NCBI RefSeq assembly: GCF_034190915.1
Contig: NW_026947485.1
Span: forward strand, 30,145,519-30,209,518
Direction of reading: 5' to 3'
Source: Cavia porcellus
Taxonomy: Eukaryota > Chordata > Mammalia > Rodentia > Caviidae
Length of the DNA: 64,000 nucleotides
Shown piece after piece: positions 32,601 through 45,195 of this stretch. Position 1 is the stretch's first letter; every line of letters begins with the position of its first letter. The notes under the pieces were generated by a model. That model was not told the origin of the DNA. It did no database searches and was given only the letters and a program-made list of their open reading frames with translations. Made by a program: the position numbers and the translations under genes.

Positions 32601-33583
32601 AAAGTTCAGTAGCAATTTCAGGAAATTTGAAATATTTAAGAAAAAATCCTGGGAAGATATACCCCAAACTACCAGCAGTGGTTAACTCTGGATGGCAAAA
32701 TTACAGGAATTTTTCCCCTTTCAGTGCTATTTTCTTGTCTTTCTATATTTTCTCTAGTAAGGTATTACTTTTTGATCAGAAAAAAGTTATTACAATATAA
32801 ATATGGATCATAAGGAAAGAGTTATGAAGCACACGATGAGGAAATGGTATTACAACCCTGACCACTACCCTCCTGAGCACTGTCTCTGGGATGGTCCAAC
32901 ATCATCTTCCTTTTTTAATCTCAAAACATACTGCCAGTGGTCACACTGATGTTAACGTAAAAAGGCACACTTATAAAAATACAAAATATCAATACAACAT
33001 ATATATGTCCAGTTTTATAATTCTGTGAGTTTTGAGGTATATATTAAGAAAAAAGGAAGATCAAACTTTTCTCTGTGAAAAAGAAATGGCTTAAGTATTT
33101 AATTTTGGATGCTTTCATAACTACTTGGAGCTTCATGTGTTTGTTCTACCATGAAGAAAATGTTCATAATCTGCATTCTGTATTTATTTTTTTGGAAAGT
33201 ATTTTTCCATCACACCATTGCAGCACAAGTATTCTAACTAATTTTCACCTATAAACATATAGCAAAATTTAAAAAATGAAAAAATAAGCAATGAAAAAAG
33301 TATACACTAAATATGACTACAACTATAACTAGGGCAGTGTCCTTATGTCTCCCCTGAGCACTTAAGAATCTCCAAATAGTATAAGAAAAGCAACTGGAAG
33401 ATTCTTCTCATCATTTTGCTCTCTGAAAAATAAGGCGGGTGTTAATAATTACATACTTATAGGATGTGAAATCAGATCTAAGGAGATTAAATGACTCGTC
33501 TAAGTCTCTTCCATAAATTTGTGGCAAAGGATATCTCAGTGCAAATACATCTGGGAGGTCATCTACAGTGGGATTATATGCAG
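32601..33583. other. Unique AT-rich DNA
   Basis: Short frames only and no recognised repeat. Confidence 0.45.
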
Positions 33584-33800
33584 TGCATGGATTGGCAAAC
33601 GTTTTCTGGCTTGGACAGTAATTATTTTAGACTCTGTGGGCCCAATAGCCTCTACTGCAATTACTTTGCTGTGACAGTATAAAAGCAGTCATATATAATT
33701 TATAAATTAATGGGTGTGGCTGTGTTGCAAAACAACTTAATTTACAAATTAGGCAGAGGACCTGATTAGGATCACAAATTATAGTTTGCTGCTTCTTCTT
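33584..33800 (+). mobile_element. Old non-autonomous DNA transposon (MER-type)
   Basis: Ordered landmarks: GATTGGCAAACGTTTTCTGG, TAATTATTTTAGACTCTGTG, GCAGTCATATATAATTTATA, TGGGTGTGGCTGTGTTGCAA, AATTTACAAATTAGGCAG and TATAGTTTGCTG. These follow a well-known mammalian palindrome-ended MER element whose ends read GGCAAACT...AGTTTGCC. I do not give a family name with confidence. Confidence 0.65.
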
Positions 33801-34939
33801 ATAGAGGAAACTATCTGCTAAATTATAAAGCCATTTAAAAAATGTGTCTTAATAAAGCAAAACACATGACACTGCAAGAAGAGAGTTACCACTGTGTGGG
33901 TATTGGATCCCTCATGCAGCATGTGCACTTTCCTGCACTTGACAGTGTACACTGAGTGACTTCCTGAAAGTGCTGGGGAAGAAGTCTTTGCAACCCATCA
34001 TGGCTGAGCCCTGAGCAGAAACTCATTCGATGTATTTACAGCATGAACTACTATGATTTTTTTTTTCTTAGAAAAGGAGGTTTTGGGGGACCAATAGACC
34101 AATGAAATGGGGCAAGAATACCAAGTTTTATGTGTGTGAAGAATAAGGGAGGAAAAGAAAGTGATGCTCAAGGATGGCCATGGCAGTTGGAGGGGACTAG
34201 GGCAATTAGTTGCCAAAGGCATTTTCTCCAGTTGTTCTGTCCAATCGTGAGTGAACTGATGCATGGTCACATCAGTCTGCATATAATTAGAGTGCTGTTT
34301 GAAGTAGCAGAATCTTGGTGCTTTGGCCAGTTCAGCTGGGAAAAATACTGGTGATGATATTTGTGTCCACATAACAATTTATGAAAACTACTGCAACATA
34401 ACATCAGATACTATTAACTACCATCCAGGTGCAGAGGGGAGAGAGGTTATAGTTTAGGTTTTCAATCAGTTGCCAATTCTAAATGAAAATACTGACTTTT
34501 AAAAGACAGACTTTAAATGAAGGCTCTGTTATTCATAGTTTGTCCCAAACCATTTTAATGTATATATATTTACCAAAATGCTTTATTTCTTTAAATAACT
34601 ACAACTAGAATTAAATCAAAACCAAAGATAAAAACAGGTTTTTTAAGATGTAAAGATGAAATTAGTTATGATACAGTCAAAGATGCCTCACTTATTGTCC
34701 TGTGAACCTATAAACTGATGATTAGGAGCCATTCCCCTGCATGGGGATTGAATAGATTACTGAAGACAAATAATTTTTTGCTTCTTTCTTTCTTGACGTT
34801 TATACACTAACCTACATTTTTAAAAATTTATTCTTCTTTATGCTGATGATATTTTTGCTATTCTGCATATTGGTGGAGAAGCTGTCTGTCATGTGGTAAT
34901 CTGATATACATACAAGGTCTCATACTGATGGTTATCATT
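33801..34939. other. Unique DNA, no gene seen
   Basis: A 124-codon minus-strand frame (33998-34372) and a 74-codon plus-strand frame overlap each other. Neither has recognisable domains, and the minus frame includes a Lys run from low-complexity DNA. Confidence 0.4.
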
Positions 34940-35130
34940 CACCCAGCACACTTTAGGCAGTCAGGAGGCATTTTACAAGTGCTTCCAGAATGGATGCTAT
35001 CAGTGGCTCTGGAAATAGATATTACAGTATTTCCATTTTCCAAAAGAGGAAGGTGGGCTCAGTGATGTTAAGATGTTCAGAGAGACCTGTGTCCTCTACA
35101 GTGATCTGGGATTTAAACCTGGGTCCACCA
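34940..35130 (-). repeat. MIR SINE, minus strand
   Basis: Complement order: CCATTTTCCAAAAGAGGAAG, GGGCTCAGTGATGTTAAGAT, CTGGGATTTAAACCTGGGTC. Confidence 0.65.
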
Positions 35131-35640
35131 GATTCCAAAATCCACCAGGCCACACTTCCTCCTATTATAAATAGTATCAATTCTGAAGTGAATATCAGCC
35201 TTGAGAAACAGATGGTCCATAAAGATCCAATCTTTATGTGGAATTATTTTTCTAAGTTCACAATACTGTATTTTTTACATGTAGAAGTCTCAAAAACACA
35301 CCCATTCTGTTACATGAATAAACTAGAAAAAAAAGGAGAACAAAAACACACAAACAAAAACAGGGTGGAACCTTTAAAATTTTAGGAAGTAGTCTCTTTA
35401 CTTGCTCGTTACCAGAGTATGCTTCAAAAAATTTTCCCTATTTCTTATTTCTTGCATTTTAGATACCTTCTTCCAAAGTGTTTTATTCCTTCACCATGTT
35501 TAGATTTATGTCCTTGTTACTGGTTGCTTTTCGTCCTCATTTTCATCCTAGATTATTCAGACCATCTCATTTTTAGACTACATTTTAAAACTTCCACAAA
35601 CATTTCCATTTACTTCCTTATCCTTTCTAATTAAAAAAAT
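35131..35640. other. Unique DNA, no gene seen
   Basis: A plus-strand open frame begins inside the adjacent MIR and continues to 35385 without a known domain. Nothing else is supported. Confidence 0.4.
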
Positions 35641-35721
35641 TTTTTTTGGTACCAGGGATCGAACTCATGACTGCGCACTTGCAAGGCAGGCGCTCATGCC
35701 ACTAAGCTAACTCCCCAGCCC
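35641..35721 (-). mobile_element. ID-type SINE, minus strand
   Basis: TTTTTTTGGTACCAGGGATC, GAACTCATGACTGCGCACTT, GCTAACTCCCCAGCCCC: near-consensus complement with a short tail. Confidence 0.93.
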
Positions 35722-36554
35722 CTAAAATATTTTTAAGCATTCAATAACACTTGACCTAATAAGCAATGTACTATTGACATTCAAATTCGCATCATTCATT
35801 AATATGGCATTGTTCTCTTACGCTGTTTTTCATACATGTACAAGATTCCAGCTACAATCTAGTGAGGTGAGCATCTGAGAGCCTATCCAGACCCTGGTCA
35901 CTATATATAATGTTGGTTCTGTGGGATGTGCACTGCTTTCCAACTCACAGATTTATAAACAGACTTTTGGAATTGAGCCCATCTATAAATTACAAGTGTG
36001 AAAAATAGGAGATGGTATTTTTGATTGGTTTAGCATTCTGTGGTACACCATTGAAAGACTTAGAGCAAAGCCATTTGCAGGATAGAACAGTCTGAGGGCT
36101 GTTCTGACACACTAATGAAGGGTGCTGCCTCCGACCCTTTTCCCAGTGTTGTGGGCAACAGAACCAATAAGTAAGTGGATTCCCAGGCACTGAGGAAAGT
36201 CTGATGTTTGTAAATGGGCCAAGAGAAATCCACATTTGTGTGTTAAGTTGGTTAAAAAGTAGTTTTACAGAACAAGAGCAGAGATCAAATAATCACCATT
36301 AAAAAAACACAGTCTCAATCCTTCAAACTCTACCTTCTTTTTTTTTGTATAACACCTGAATTTTGGCTAGGTGATAGCAGCTGTCTAAATGATTCTGCAG
36401 AATTTCAAAGAAGATTCTTAATGTGGAAAAAGAGATTCAGTGCAAAACCTTATTACATAAGCTACTAATTAATGTAGCAGATGAAAAAGTCTTCCTCGTC
36501 TTTTCTGATCTGTTTGTTCATGGCTATCACTTCTGTTCCAGGAGACATGAAAAT
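35722..36554. other. Unique DNA, no gene seen
   Basis: Short frames only. Confidence 0.4.
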
Positions 36555-36730
36555 AATTTAATCCCACAAACATGACTGAGTCCCTAGTTAGGGTTGGCTC
36601 TGGGAATCACAAGTTCTGAGATACTGTCACAAGCTGGAACTTCTCACTGCAAGGTGTTTACAATCTAGTGAAGAACAGAAAGGTATACATGACTGAATAT
36701 AATTCAATACAAATAGAGCCACGCTTAGAC
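36555..36730 (+). repeat. Possible ancient L2/MIR3-class fragment
   Basis: ACTGAGTCCCTAGTTAGGGT and GCAAGGTGTTTACAATCTAG followed by GTGAAGAACAG resemble a common ancient mammalian repeat. A similar fragment is near 55070-55240. Weak. Confidence 0.35.
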
Positions 36731-37479
36731 ATGCTCCCTTCAAACATGTCATTTTTGAAAACATTTTTTTTCAGGACAGACATTTAATTTCTTACTCTTA
36801 GATTTATCTTTGTAAGTGGCACTAAAATGTTCGTGGTAAAAGCAAGCCAAAGAGAGTAATTTTTTTCAAATAATGATCTAAGATCAATGGTTGAGGATTT
36901 GATAAAGATAATATTCAATTTATAGCTTAAACAGACATGTGGTATGGCTGTGTGTGGGGTAGTGAAGACTACCTCATGTGTGCTACACAAGCTGTGTACC
37001 ACTGGGCTACTCTCCTACCACTAGCATAATAATTATAAATGCAAACAGTGAATGCAAAATTAGGAAACAATCAGTAGCTGGCCAAGAGCTACTGAACAGA
37101 TAGTGCTGTAAAATAATACTCCAAGCATCAAGACGGTAAAAACGGACTGAAATGTAAACATTAGAAAAGGAGCACAGCCTCTTCCTTCAGCAGGAAATAC
37201 TTAATAAAATCCTTCTCAGCCCCTCCTTTGGGATCTTCCAGTTTATAAAACTCGTATGTGTGTGTCACATACATGCACACTAATGCTATAATGTTCAATG
37301 TGTAGAAAAAAGTAAAAATAAAAACAAGTAGTAATCTAACTATGTATTTCCTTTCCTAGATTTAGAAGTTTTAATCACTGAATCACTTTTATAACATAGT
37401 CACTTTGCTAAGCTATATTTGGCTAAATATTCTTTATAGCCTCGGTGCTTGTGGATATACTGTATTTTTGCACACTTGC
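36731..37479. other. Unique DNA; possible worn ID fragment near 36935-37018
   Basis: GGGCTACTCTCCTACCACT near 37000 faintly resembles an ID complement. Nothing firmer is seen. Confidence 0.35.
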
Positions 37480-37520
37480 GGACAAGATGTTGGCTTCATT
37501 TTACAACCAACATCTTGTCC
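37480..37520. repeat. Perfect 14-bp inverted repeat
   Basis: GGACAAGATGTTGG (37480-37493) and its exact complement CCAACATCTTGTCC (37507-37520) are separated by 13 nt. It could form a stable stem-loop in DNA or RNA. Confidence 0.9.
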
Positions 37521-38264
37521 ACATCAGGGGAGCTTTCTCACACAGACACGCATACCATGTGGGCTACCTGCTGAGTTCTGGCAAGCTTGGCAGACTGCAG
37601 AACATAATGGGAAGGCAGTTGGAGTGGAAAAAAACCTTCCTGGGAATTTTTTAAGTGGTTAAAAAAAAAAAAGGCATACCATTTCCTAATGTCCCACACT
37701 GTGAGTTGGCACAGAAAAGATAATCCAGGAAATGTGATGTAAAAACTGTACTCAGGTTCCCTCACAGAAGAGGCATTTTGCAAACAGCCAACATAAAGAA
37801 TGCATTTCTCTTTAGGAAGTCAACCACTTGAAAGCTTTACTTTTTAATTAGCTGCATGAAAGTTGAAAGTGTATGAGCTGGAAATCATCATTAACTCCAC
37901 ATGGAGGTCTCACCAGTGGTGCAGCCTGATCTCCGAAGCAGGCACGCTCCACTGATAGGCACATATTCAAAACCATTGAACTGCAAGAAGTTTTCATTGG
38001 GTAATGGTTTTAAGAATGCCAGTTGGATAAGGCCTATCATGTAAATGTCATCTGATTGCAAGATTTTAGTTTTTCACTAAGGTATAATGCTTTCCTCTAG
38101 TAAATTATGTGACTTACCAAAGCAGGATGTAAAGCCTCTAATTTTTGAGGCCAAAAGAAAGAAAAACAGGAAATGTAATAGTGCCATCTAAAGGGCACTT
38201 AAATACTAAAAACCAAACAAATGTTAAAACAAGGATTCTTCATTTTGTTGTACACAAACCCCCT
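37521..38264. other. Unique DNA
   Basis: A poly(A) run of about 12 lies near 37661-37672. No gene is supported. Confidence 0.4.
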
Positions 38265-38312
38265 ATTATACACACACAACGGTGTATCAGATTATACACA
38301 ACAGTGTATCAG
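38265..38312. repeat. Short tandem duplication
   Basis: ATTATACA...CGGTGTATCAG (38265-38290) is followed directly by ATTATACACAACAGTGTATC and AG (38291-38312), a 26/22-bp pair differing by a CA-length change and one substitution. Confidence 0.8.
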
Positions 38313-38399
38313 ACTGCTATGAGAAATTCAGTTTTTTAGATGGCACACTGTGGGGTAAACTTTGGAGCAGTTATATTCTGGCTCCCATCAATCCTTCCT

Positions 38400-39345
38400 A
38401 GAAAAAGAATTAAAATCAACCCAGTCTACAGAATACCATTTGCAAGTTTCAAAATTTGGTTGAAGATACCCAAACATTATAGACTCAGATGTAAGAGTTG
38501 CAATGATATAAAATTCTAAGAAGAAACAGAGTAATAATTCTATTGACATTTGGGTAGGCAGTGGTTCTTCAGCTATAACACAAAAAGCACAATTTTAAAA
38601 AGGTAGTGCATTAAAACAAAAATCTGTGTACAGATGATACCTTTAAGGAAGACAACCAACAGAACAGGTCATATATCTGATAAAGGACTTGTGTCCAATA
38701 TGAAGAACTTTTATAACTCCACTATAAAGAGGCAGTTAACCTAATTAAACAGTGACTTCTCCAAAGAAGATATACAAATGGCCAATATGCATTTTAAATG
38801 TTTAACATCATTAATCACTAGGAAAATATAATTAAAACCATAGATTCCACTTTGTGTGCATTAGGATGTCTGTAAACAAAGAAAATAAGTGTTGGTGAAG
38901 ATGTGGAGAACCTGTAATCTTCAGATACTGCTGGTGGGAATGCAGAATGGAGCTGTACCTCAAGTGATGAACATATAAACAAAATACACTTGTGGTATAT
39001 CCACATTCTGAACATTATTTGGCAATAAAAAAGTACCGACATATGCTATAGCATGAACTCAGGAATCACCACGCTAAGTGAATATAGCCAGAACATAAGC
39101 AAGTTTCATAGTGCATCATTCCATTCATATTAAGTGTCCAGGATGGGAAAATGTATACAGAAAGAAAATAGATTAGTTGTGGCCAGATACTGGGTTAGGG
39201 GGGAATGGCAGTGACAACTAATAGATATTCTAAAATTAGATTGTAATGATGGCCATGTAACTCTGGATACACTAAAACTACTGACCTGTATACTTAAATG
39301 GGTAAAAAGTACAAGATGCAAATTATATGCCAATAAGGCTGGTAA
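38400..39345 (+). mobile_element. Ancient L1 3' end (ORF2 C-terminus plus 3' UTR), decayed
   Basis: ORF2-type landmarks appear in order: CATATATCTGATAAAGGACT, a CAAAGAAGATATACAAATGG segment, GGTGAAGATGTGGAGAACCT, GCTGGTGGGAATGCAGAATG and GGCAATAAAAAAGTACCGAC. A 3' UTR with a GACCTGTATACTTAAATGGG end follows. Multiple stops break the reading frame. The order matches old mammalian L1M-class ends, unrelated to the young half-LINE. Confidence 0.85.
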
Positions 39346-39358
39346 AGAATTCATGTGA

Positions 39359-39453
39359 ATTATTTTCTTTTCGGCAGCACTGGGAATAGAGCCCCAGGGC
39401 CTTGTGCATGGTGCACAAAAGCTCTACTACTTAGCTACAGCCCAGCCCATTGT
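39359..39453 (-). mobile_element. ID-type SINE, minus strand, with decayed TSD
   Basis: CGGCAGCACTGGGAATAGAG...CTTAGCTACAGCCCAGCCC. TAAAGAATTCATGTGA (39343-39358) and TAAAGAATTCATTTGA (39454-39469) differ at one base. Confidence 0.88.
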
Positions 39454-39469
39454 TAAAGAATTCATTTGA

Positions 39470-41929
39470 TTAGTTTTCATTTGTTCCTTGCCTGGAGCAT
39501 GATCACGTAATTTCCAATCCATCTACCATGTTCCAGAAGGGAAAACAGTTACCACCTGGTGAGGGAGCATAGCAGCAGAGGCAGAACCAATCAGATCCTG
39601 GGCCACTGCGTGCAGGATCAGGACAGAGGTGAGAGGCCCAAGCACACAGGAGGAGATGCTCCCTCTCAGGCTCCTGCTCACCTCCCCTGCTCCGACCCTT
39701 GCCTCCCTTACATCCCTGGTTAGAACTTCCCAGGTTAGAACATCAACAAATAGGAATATAACTGCTTGAGCTTCAACCAGCATTTTTCATTCATTTCTCC
39801 TAAGGATGTCATGAAAGAAACACCAACTCTCTCTTCCTTTTTTTTTCCTTTACGGAAAACAGAGATGAAAAAGGAAGGGAATCCAAGGGAGAAAAACTGC
39901 ATTCTTGCCAAGAGGGTATGTTTTTGTTGGTGACCTGAAGTAATGGCATCGTTGTTTTAATTTTCACGTCTTTGGTACAGTTTCTGATTCAACCATTATT
40001 TGCTAACCTTGTAGTTCATGTGTGTCTACATCAACATGCCTCACTGCGATGAGTTTGTGATGTTGAGTGTAGCAGGTATAGTGCAATTTCTATAGTAAAA
40101 AATGTTGACAACGCTTCTCAACAATCATTCTTTATCTATACATCTCCATCTCTCTAAGGTAAGCTCAGTACACACACTTTGTACGTTGCTTGGTTTATGT
40201 CCAATGTACAATTCCAATGGACAAAGTGTTCCTGAAAGAATATGCAAGCCTTCAGCTTTATTTTGTTCATTTGTTTACTTCTACCATGATTTCAACAACA
40301 AATGGTGGTGATCAGGATTAAAATGCATCCCATGCCCATCTTGATTACCTCTACTGTCTGCAGATGGTATAAAATGGCTCATAAGTCCAAGCTTTCTGTT
40401 TACATGTTCTGATTTATTTTCTGTTGTCAAAGATCCCTGTTTATTATTCCCTCCAGAATGAGCTCCACATATTTTCATACTATTTCCTGCTTTAATCATA
40501 GACAAATATTTGAAATCATGGACATGCTTGCTAACTGCAAGTTGACATATCCCATTACCCAAAGTATTAAATAGATAGTTGGCTTTATAGCTCCGACATC
40601 TAGTTTTGCTCTATTTGTTCCCCAGACAAGCATTTTACTCATTCCCTCCTTTGTCAATGGCATTAGGTTGTTTTCAAGTACTAATATTGCATGGCGTCAA
40701 CTACACTTGTTGAAGTCCAGCCAGCTTGATTTTCCAGATCTGCCTCCTGGAGACCAAACGGAGACCTACTTGTCCATTAGGAAGGAAGCTATGGTGTCCA
40801 AACCATTTACTCCCTAGGTAAGTAGATGAGCTCAGTAGTTAACAAGGAATCAAGATTAACCCTTGGTCTTTCAGTTAGCTCCACCAACGTCCTTACCTGA
40901 AAACCTGGGACCAATATAAACCCTATTCATAGGGTTGCAGTGCTTTATAAGAGGAAGCATCTAGCAGTTACTTAATAAAGCAGTGACTATTACTGTTGTT
41001 GAGTTTTCACATTTCCCATGGTATCCTTTTATTTTAGTTTTTGCAAAGGTAACCAAAATATGATCCCTCTCTAAAACCATATATACTGATTGGAGGGCAA
41101 AAATACACTGTTGACTCAAAAGCATTCAAAATTGTAGATTTATTACTTATATAGAACGAAAGCTAGGCAATCAGTATTCTCTCCTGTTTCTCTGATGTAT
41201 AATAAGAGACGCAATAGGCTGTGAAAAAGTTTTAGATCCCATTAGAAAATCACATATACCTGACCAAATAGTACTATTAAAATGTGTTTTCTAACCTGTT
41301 TCTTTGGAATTTGAAAGCAAAAAGTCTTTCCATAAAAATCAAAATATCATAGAATTATTTCTAACAAAAGGGAAACACTGTGAGTTACTTGAAACAATCT
41401 GAATTGTATATTTCTGTGTATTTTCTTATAAATGTTTTCAAAATTTCTTTTTTCTTCTTAAACCAACCAATATATCACAGACATCTTTTAAGGTCAGTAC
41501 ACAGAGCTCTATCTCATAGTTTTGAACAGGATGCATTTATTCCATTTATTGATTCACTCTTGAAAAACATTTTGCATATTTCTAGATTTGTTTTCCCTTG
41601 AAATTTCAGGATAAATTCTTAGCAGTTTCACAGTTTGACTCAGTATCTACAAATATAAGCAAAGTTCCCACAAGTTACATGAAGGCAACATTCATCTTCA
41701 AGGGAGCTTCGCTATTTCACATCTTTTTCTCTTTATGAAGTTTAGATTACGTTGTATATAAAAACACGGCTTGTTTTGTTCTTAACTTTTTAACATTGAC
41801 TCCTTCCTGAAAAGACCAAAAACAAAGCAACAACATCTGTGTTTATAAAAACAGCTGAAATCCTGATTCTCTGTTCTGACCCATTCATCTATTCACTAGT
41901 TCTTTGCTCTGCAGCAATTTCCACAGGAG
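39470..41929. other. Unique DNA, no gene seen
   Basis: About 2.4 kb with only short frames. No complete repeat recognised. AT-rich. Confidence 0.45.
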
Positions 41930-42125
41930 TCCAGGCATATTAATCTCAGTTTCGCCACTCACTAGTGCCACTGTGTTAGTCAAGTTACTTCTCTCTAAGA
42001 CTCAGTTACCTCATTTGTGAAATGGGAATAATGTAGCTTGCAGGTTAAATGAAGCAATACAATGTAAGTATTTCAAATTGTGCCTGACAGCAGTAAGTGT
42101 TCCATAAATAGTAGTCATTATTGTT
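41930..42125 (+). repeat. MIR SINE
   Basis: TCTCAGTTTCGCCACTCACT, GTCAAGTTACTTCTCTCTAA, CTCATTTGTGAAATGGGAAT and a GTTCCATAAATAGTAG end match MIR in order. Confidence 0.85.
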
Positions 42126-43770
42126 AATCGTTATATGGTTGCTTTTAAACATTTTTTAAAAAAAGACCTGAAGTACTGGCCTCTATCTCCTATATGGAGA
42201 ATGGTTCTTTCTCTTGCTTCCATCACAGCATTCTGCTTGTTTTGAGGCCATCATCATTTAGCTAAAAATCAAGGGCTCGGGCCATGTCTCTAAAACCCTG
42301 CGGTGTTGCAGAGCCAAGTAGCAGCTGGCCACCCAATATGATTTGGGGAACACAGAGAAGACTTTTCTGCTCCTAAATACACTAACAAAATGCTACAGCT
42401 GAAAGATTCATCACTGGGGCCTTGAGAACTATTTGGTTATCAGGAATTCACTGCTTAAAATATCAAGATTCCTCGGAGGAAGAAAACCTTTACTGCTCAG
42501 TGATAACTTAGTAAAGATGAGCTGACAAGCACTAGGCCGAAGGAGGTGGAAACAATGACTCGCGGTAGGAAAGGTCTGAGGGCCAGGGTGAGACTCGGTC
42601 TGTGCTGCAGGCAGGGGAGGGAGAGAAGCCCCTGCCCCTAACTTTCCAGGGTGCTCACAGGTCCTACCACAACCTCCAAGACTCTGAGGGGCACCAGGCA
42701 GGGAGAGACTTCTGGACCTAGAGAGAAAGGAAGGAACCGTATCCCTGGGGTTGAGACCCTCGTGCTGACTCTCCTAGCCAGCTGTGTCCTCAGGTAGATT
42801 TCTTCCTTCATTACCTCTTAAAGCAACTTCACCACTGAGTAGGTTTAAGTCTACAAGAAATAACTGAGGCCTCTTTGAGGTGGGGATGACCCTGGCCCTT
42901 TCGCTCTTATATTTGGCACTCAGCAAAACAAGACTAGTTCACAGTTTACTCACTGGTCTGTCTCCCAACTTCATGAGGATTCAGGTGGGTTTTCCTCCCT
43001 GTGCTCTCAGCTCAAGGCTTACACATCATGCTTGTATCAGTGAACACATTGGCACTGTTACCCCACTTGAGCAAGCCCAGCCACTTTCTGACCGCAGCTG
43101 TCACTGTGGCCAGTGAAGGTCTCAGGATGAAGGTGGGCAGTGGGGTGAGGCAGCAAGTGTGGACCAGAAGGCGACGGCATGGCGACGACAGCTCCCAGAC
43201 CCCTGAGAATTAACAGTTGGTTCCTGTCACCTGTCCTTTCACTTGTTCCCTGCTGAATGCTTTGCCAGACCCTGGGTGCCACTCAAAGGAAACCTGGAAC
43301 GCAAAAGCTTCTTTGTGTTTTTAGTAAACCTTTTGGAAAGGTTTACCAAACCTTTGAGCTATAGCTACAAAAGTGGGCTCTCACAGCTTCCAAAGAGATG
43401 TGTCCTCCTGATCAACTCCTTCTGGTTGGTTCCCCCCTCTTGCCACTTAGCACTTTCTTGGCTGGCCCTTCTGCTACCTAAAGCCACCTCCTGGCCCTCA
43501 GCCTCAGTGTCATTCATTTTTCTTCAGCCTGAATTTCCAATATTCTCTGACCCAGCCACACTCCTAGAAGCCTCTCTGTTCTGCAGAGGACCAAGCACAA
43601 TTAGGCTTTTAACAAAAGCTCTCTGATGATAATGGCGATTTAGCTGAAATCTCTCAAGTCTGCCACATCACTGAGATGCCAAAAATAGTTCACAAGAGCT
43701 ACTAACTCATGGACCTTGGGTGGTGGTGGGGGTACTGGGACAGAGGCAGATTTTTCAGAAGGTTTTACAC
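42126..43770. other. Unique DNA with a short perfect hairpin
   Basis: Moderately GC-rich around 42540-43260. A perfect 10-bp-arm hairpin is at 43324-43346. A 127-codon plus-strand frame at 43243-43626 spans the hairpin. It lacks a recognisable domain, and its Phe/Leu/Ser-rich content looks random. Confidence 0.4.
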
Positions 43771-43779
43771 CAATGCAGC

Positions 43780-44930
43780 AGCCCTTGAAATTAATTTTCT
43801 ATTAAAATCTAAGCCTCTCAGTCTAATAAACAAACTGCACATTTACTGTGGATTCTGCATCTGACCTTTTACACTGGTTTTGTCAACAAAATTTACTGTA
43901 TTCATAAATACTAATGTTCTCATTTGGTTTCCTATCTTTAGTGTACTGTAAATTATAAGCAAGTACATAAATGTCTTGGCCTGGTAATATAGTGGCCTGA
44001 AATGACTTCCTTTTTCCTTTAAAGATGTTGCATGTTTTAATGGTAGGTGTTTTTAATTAACTTGAAGTGCCATAAACTGCCCATGTATGAACCAAAGACA
44101 AGTGAGTTGCATTAAATTAAAAGTGCAATGTCTGACTAATGTTAACAAATTAGGCACGCCTTCAAGATGCATAATTTCTCTGTTTGCAGTTGTCATCTTA
44201 TTAATGCAGAGATACTAGGGCTCCTAGAAAAGTGGCACTAAATGAGCCTTTCAAAATTAATATTTTCGGCAATCAATTAGGAATAAGGTTTTAGGTTTAA
44301 AAGATTTCCACTCAGGCATTTCAACATAGCATCCTCTCTCCTTTTCCTTCATAAATGAACTCCATTTGGGGTCTGATCTTTTTGCCAATATCAGTCCAAA
44401 TTAGCAGTGTAAATATTGAAATCAAATGTTACTACTTGGCCTAATTTTCTTTCAGCCCGCAGTTAATCTTTATTCAGCCTTAATGAGTATTTATTGTGTG
44501 ACCCTGACAGCTTGCTACTGCTGTGATAAATTATCTGACTCAAGTCCGATTAAAAATGCAACCCTGAGTGCTAATTATCTCAACAGACCTGCTTAATAAT
44601 AGCATTTCTTGTCAATTATGGAATCTCAGCATGCATGTCAATAGCAACAAATGCACAGGCCTATCTTAGATGCTGACTTCCCATAATGCCCTTTTACTTG
44701 CCATATGTAAATCAGAGTGCTTCTGTACCTGTGGTGACCTTTTATTAGCAAACTGTCAAAATGATAAAACTAGCCATAGCAAAACCCCCACCACCATACA
44801 ATTAGGGGATACAGTTTAGGATAACAGGAGGGCAATCAGACCCAGCTAATTATGATGCATCTTACTTATGGCCTGTCCAGCAGGAAGAATTAGCTGGTTT
44901 TGAAATTTATGCGTGCTTAAGTATGGTCCA
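43780..44930. other. Repeat-free block, candidate conserved regulatory DNA
   Basis: About 1.15 kb with no recognised transposable element and no long open frame. It has many short TF-like words: TTAATTAA-type homeodomain cores, AGGTGTTT, CTTTATTCAGCC and a TTATGGCC/ACCTTTTATTAG region. Such islands in SINE-rich DNA often mark developmental enhancers. No conservation data are available here, so this is inference. Confidence 0.35.
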
Positions 44931-45004
44931 CAGGAGGGATGCTACTGAGAAAGGGTAGGGGCTGAGGGAGATAAAGGCAAGGAACTGCATGTATCTACAA
45001 TTTT

Positions 45005-45195
45005 TCAGGGAATCTAGAATCAGATCTGAGTTCAAATATCAGCTTGATCACTTACTTGCTGTGTGATTTGAATGAATCATCTCAACTGAAAAATGAAGTC
45101 AACACAACCCTATCTCATCGTTTAGGGGCGAGGTGAGGATGGCGAGGTCAAAAATAGGAAGCATTTAGCATGTTGCTGTTACATAGAGGATGCCA
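45005..45195 (+). repeat. MIR SINE
   Basis: GAGTTCAAATATCAGCTTGA, TCACTTACTTGCTGTGTGAT, TCATCTCAACTGAAAAATGA, GGAAGCATTTAGCATGTTGC. Confidence 0.8.

Noticed and set aside
37480..37520. Terminal inverted repeats of a tiny DNA transposon
   Set aside because: No target duplication flanks the arms and the 13-nt loop is too small to be an element.
38400..39345. Possible ORF2 partner for the half-LINE
   Set aside because: The L1 fragment here is an ancient, stop-riddled 3' end, cannot encode a working reverse transcriptase, and is not of the same lineage as the young element.
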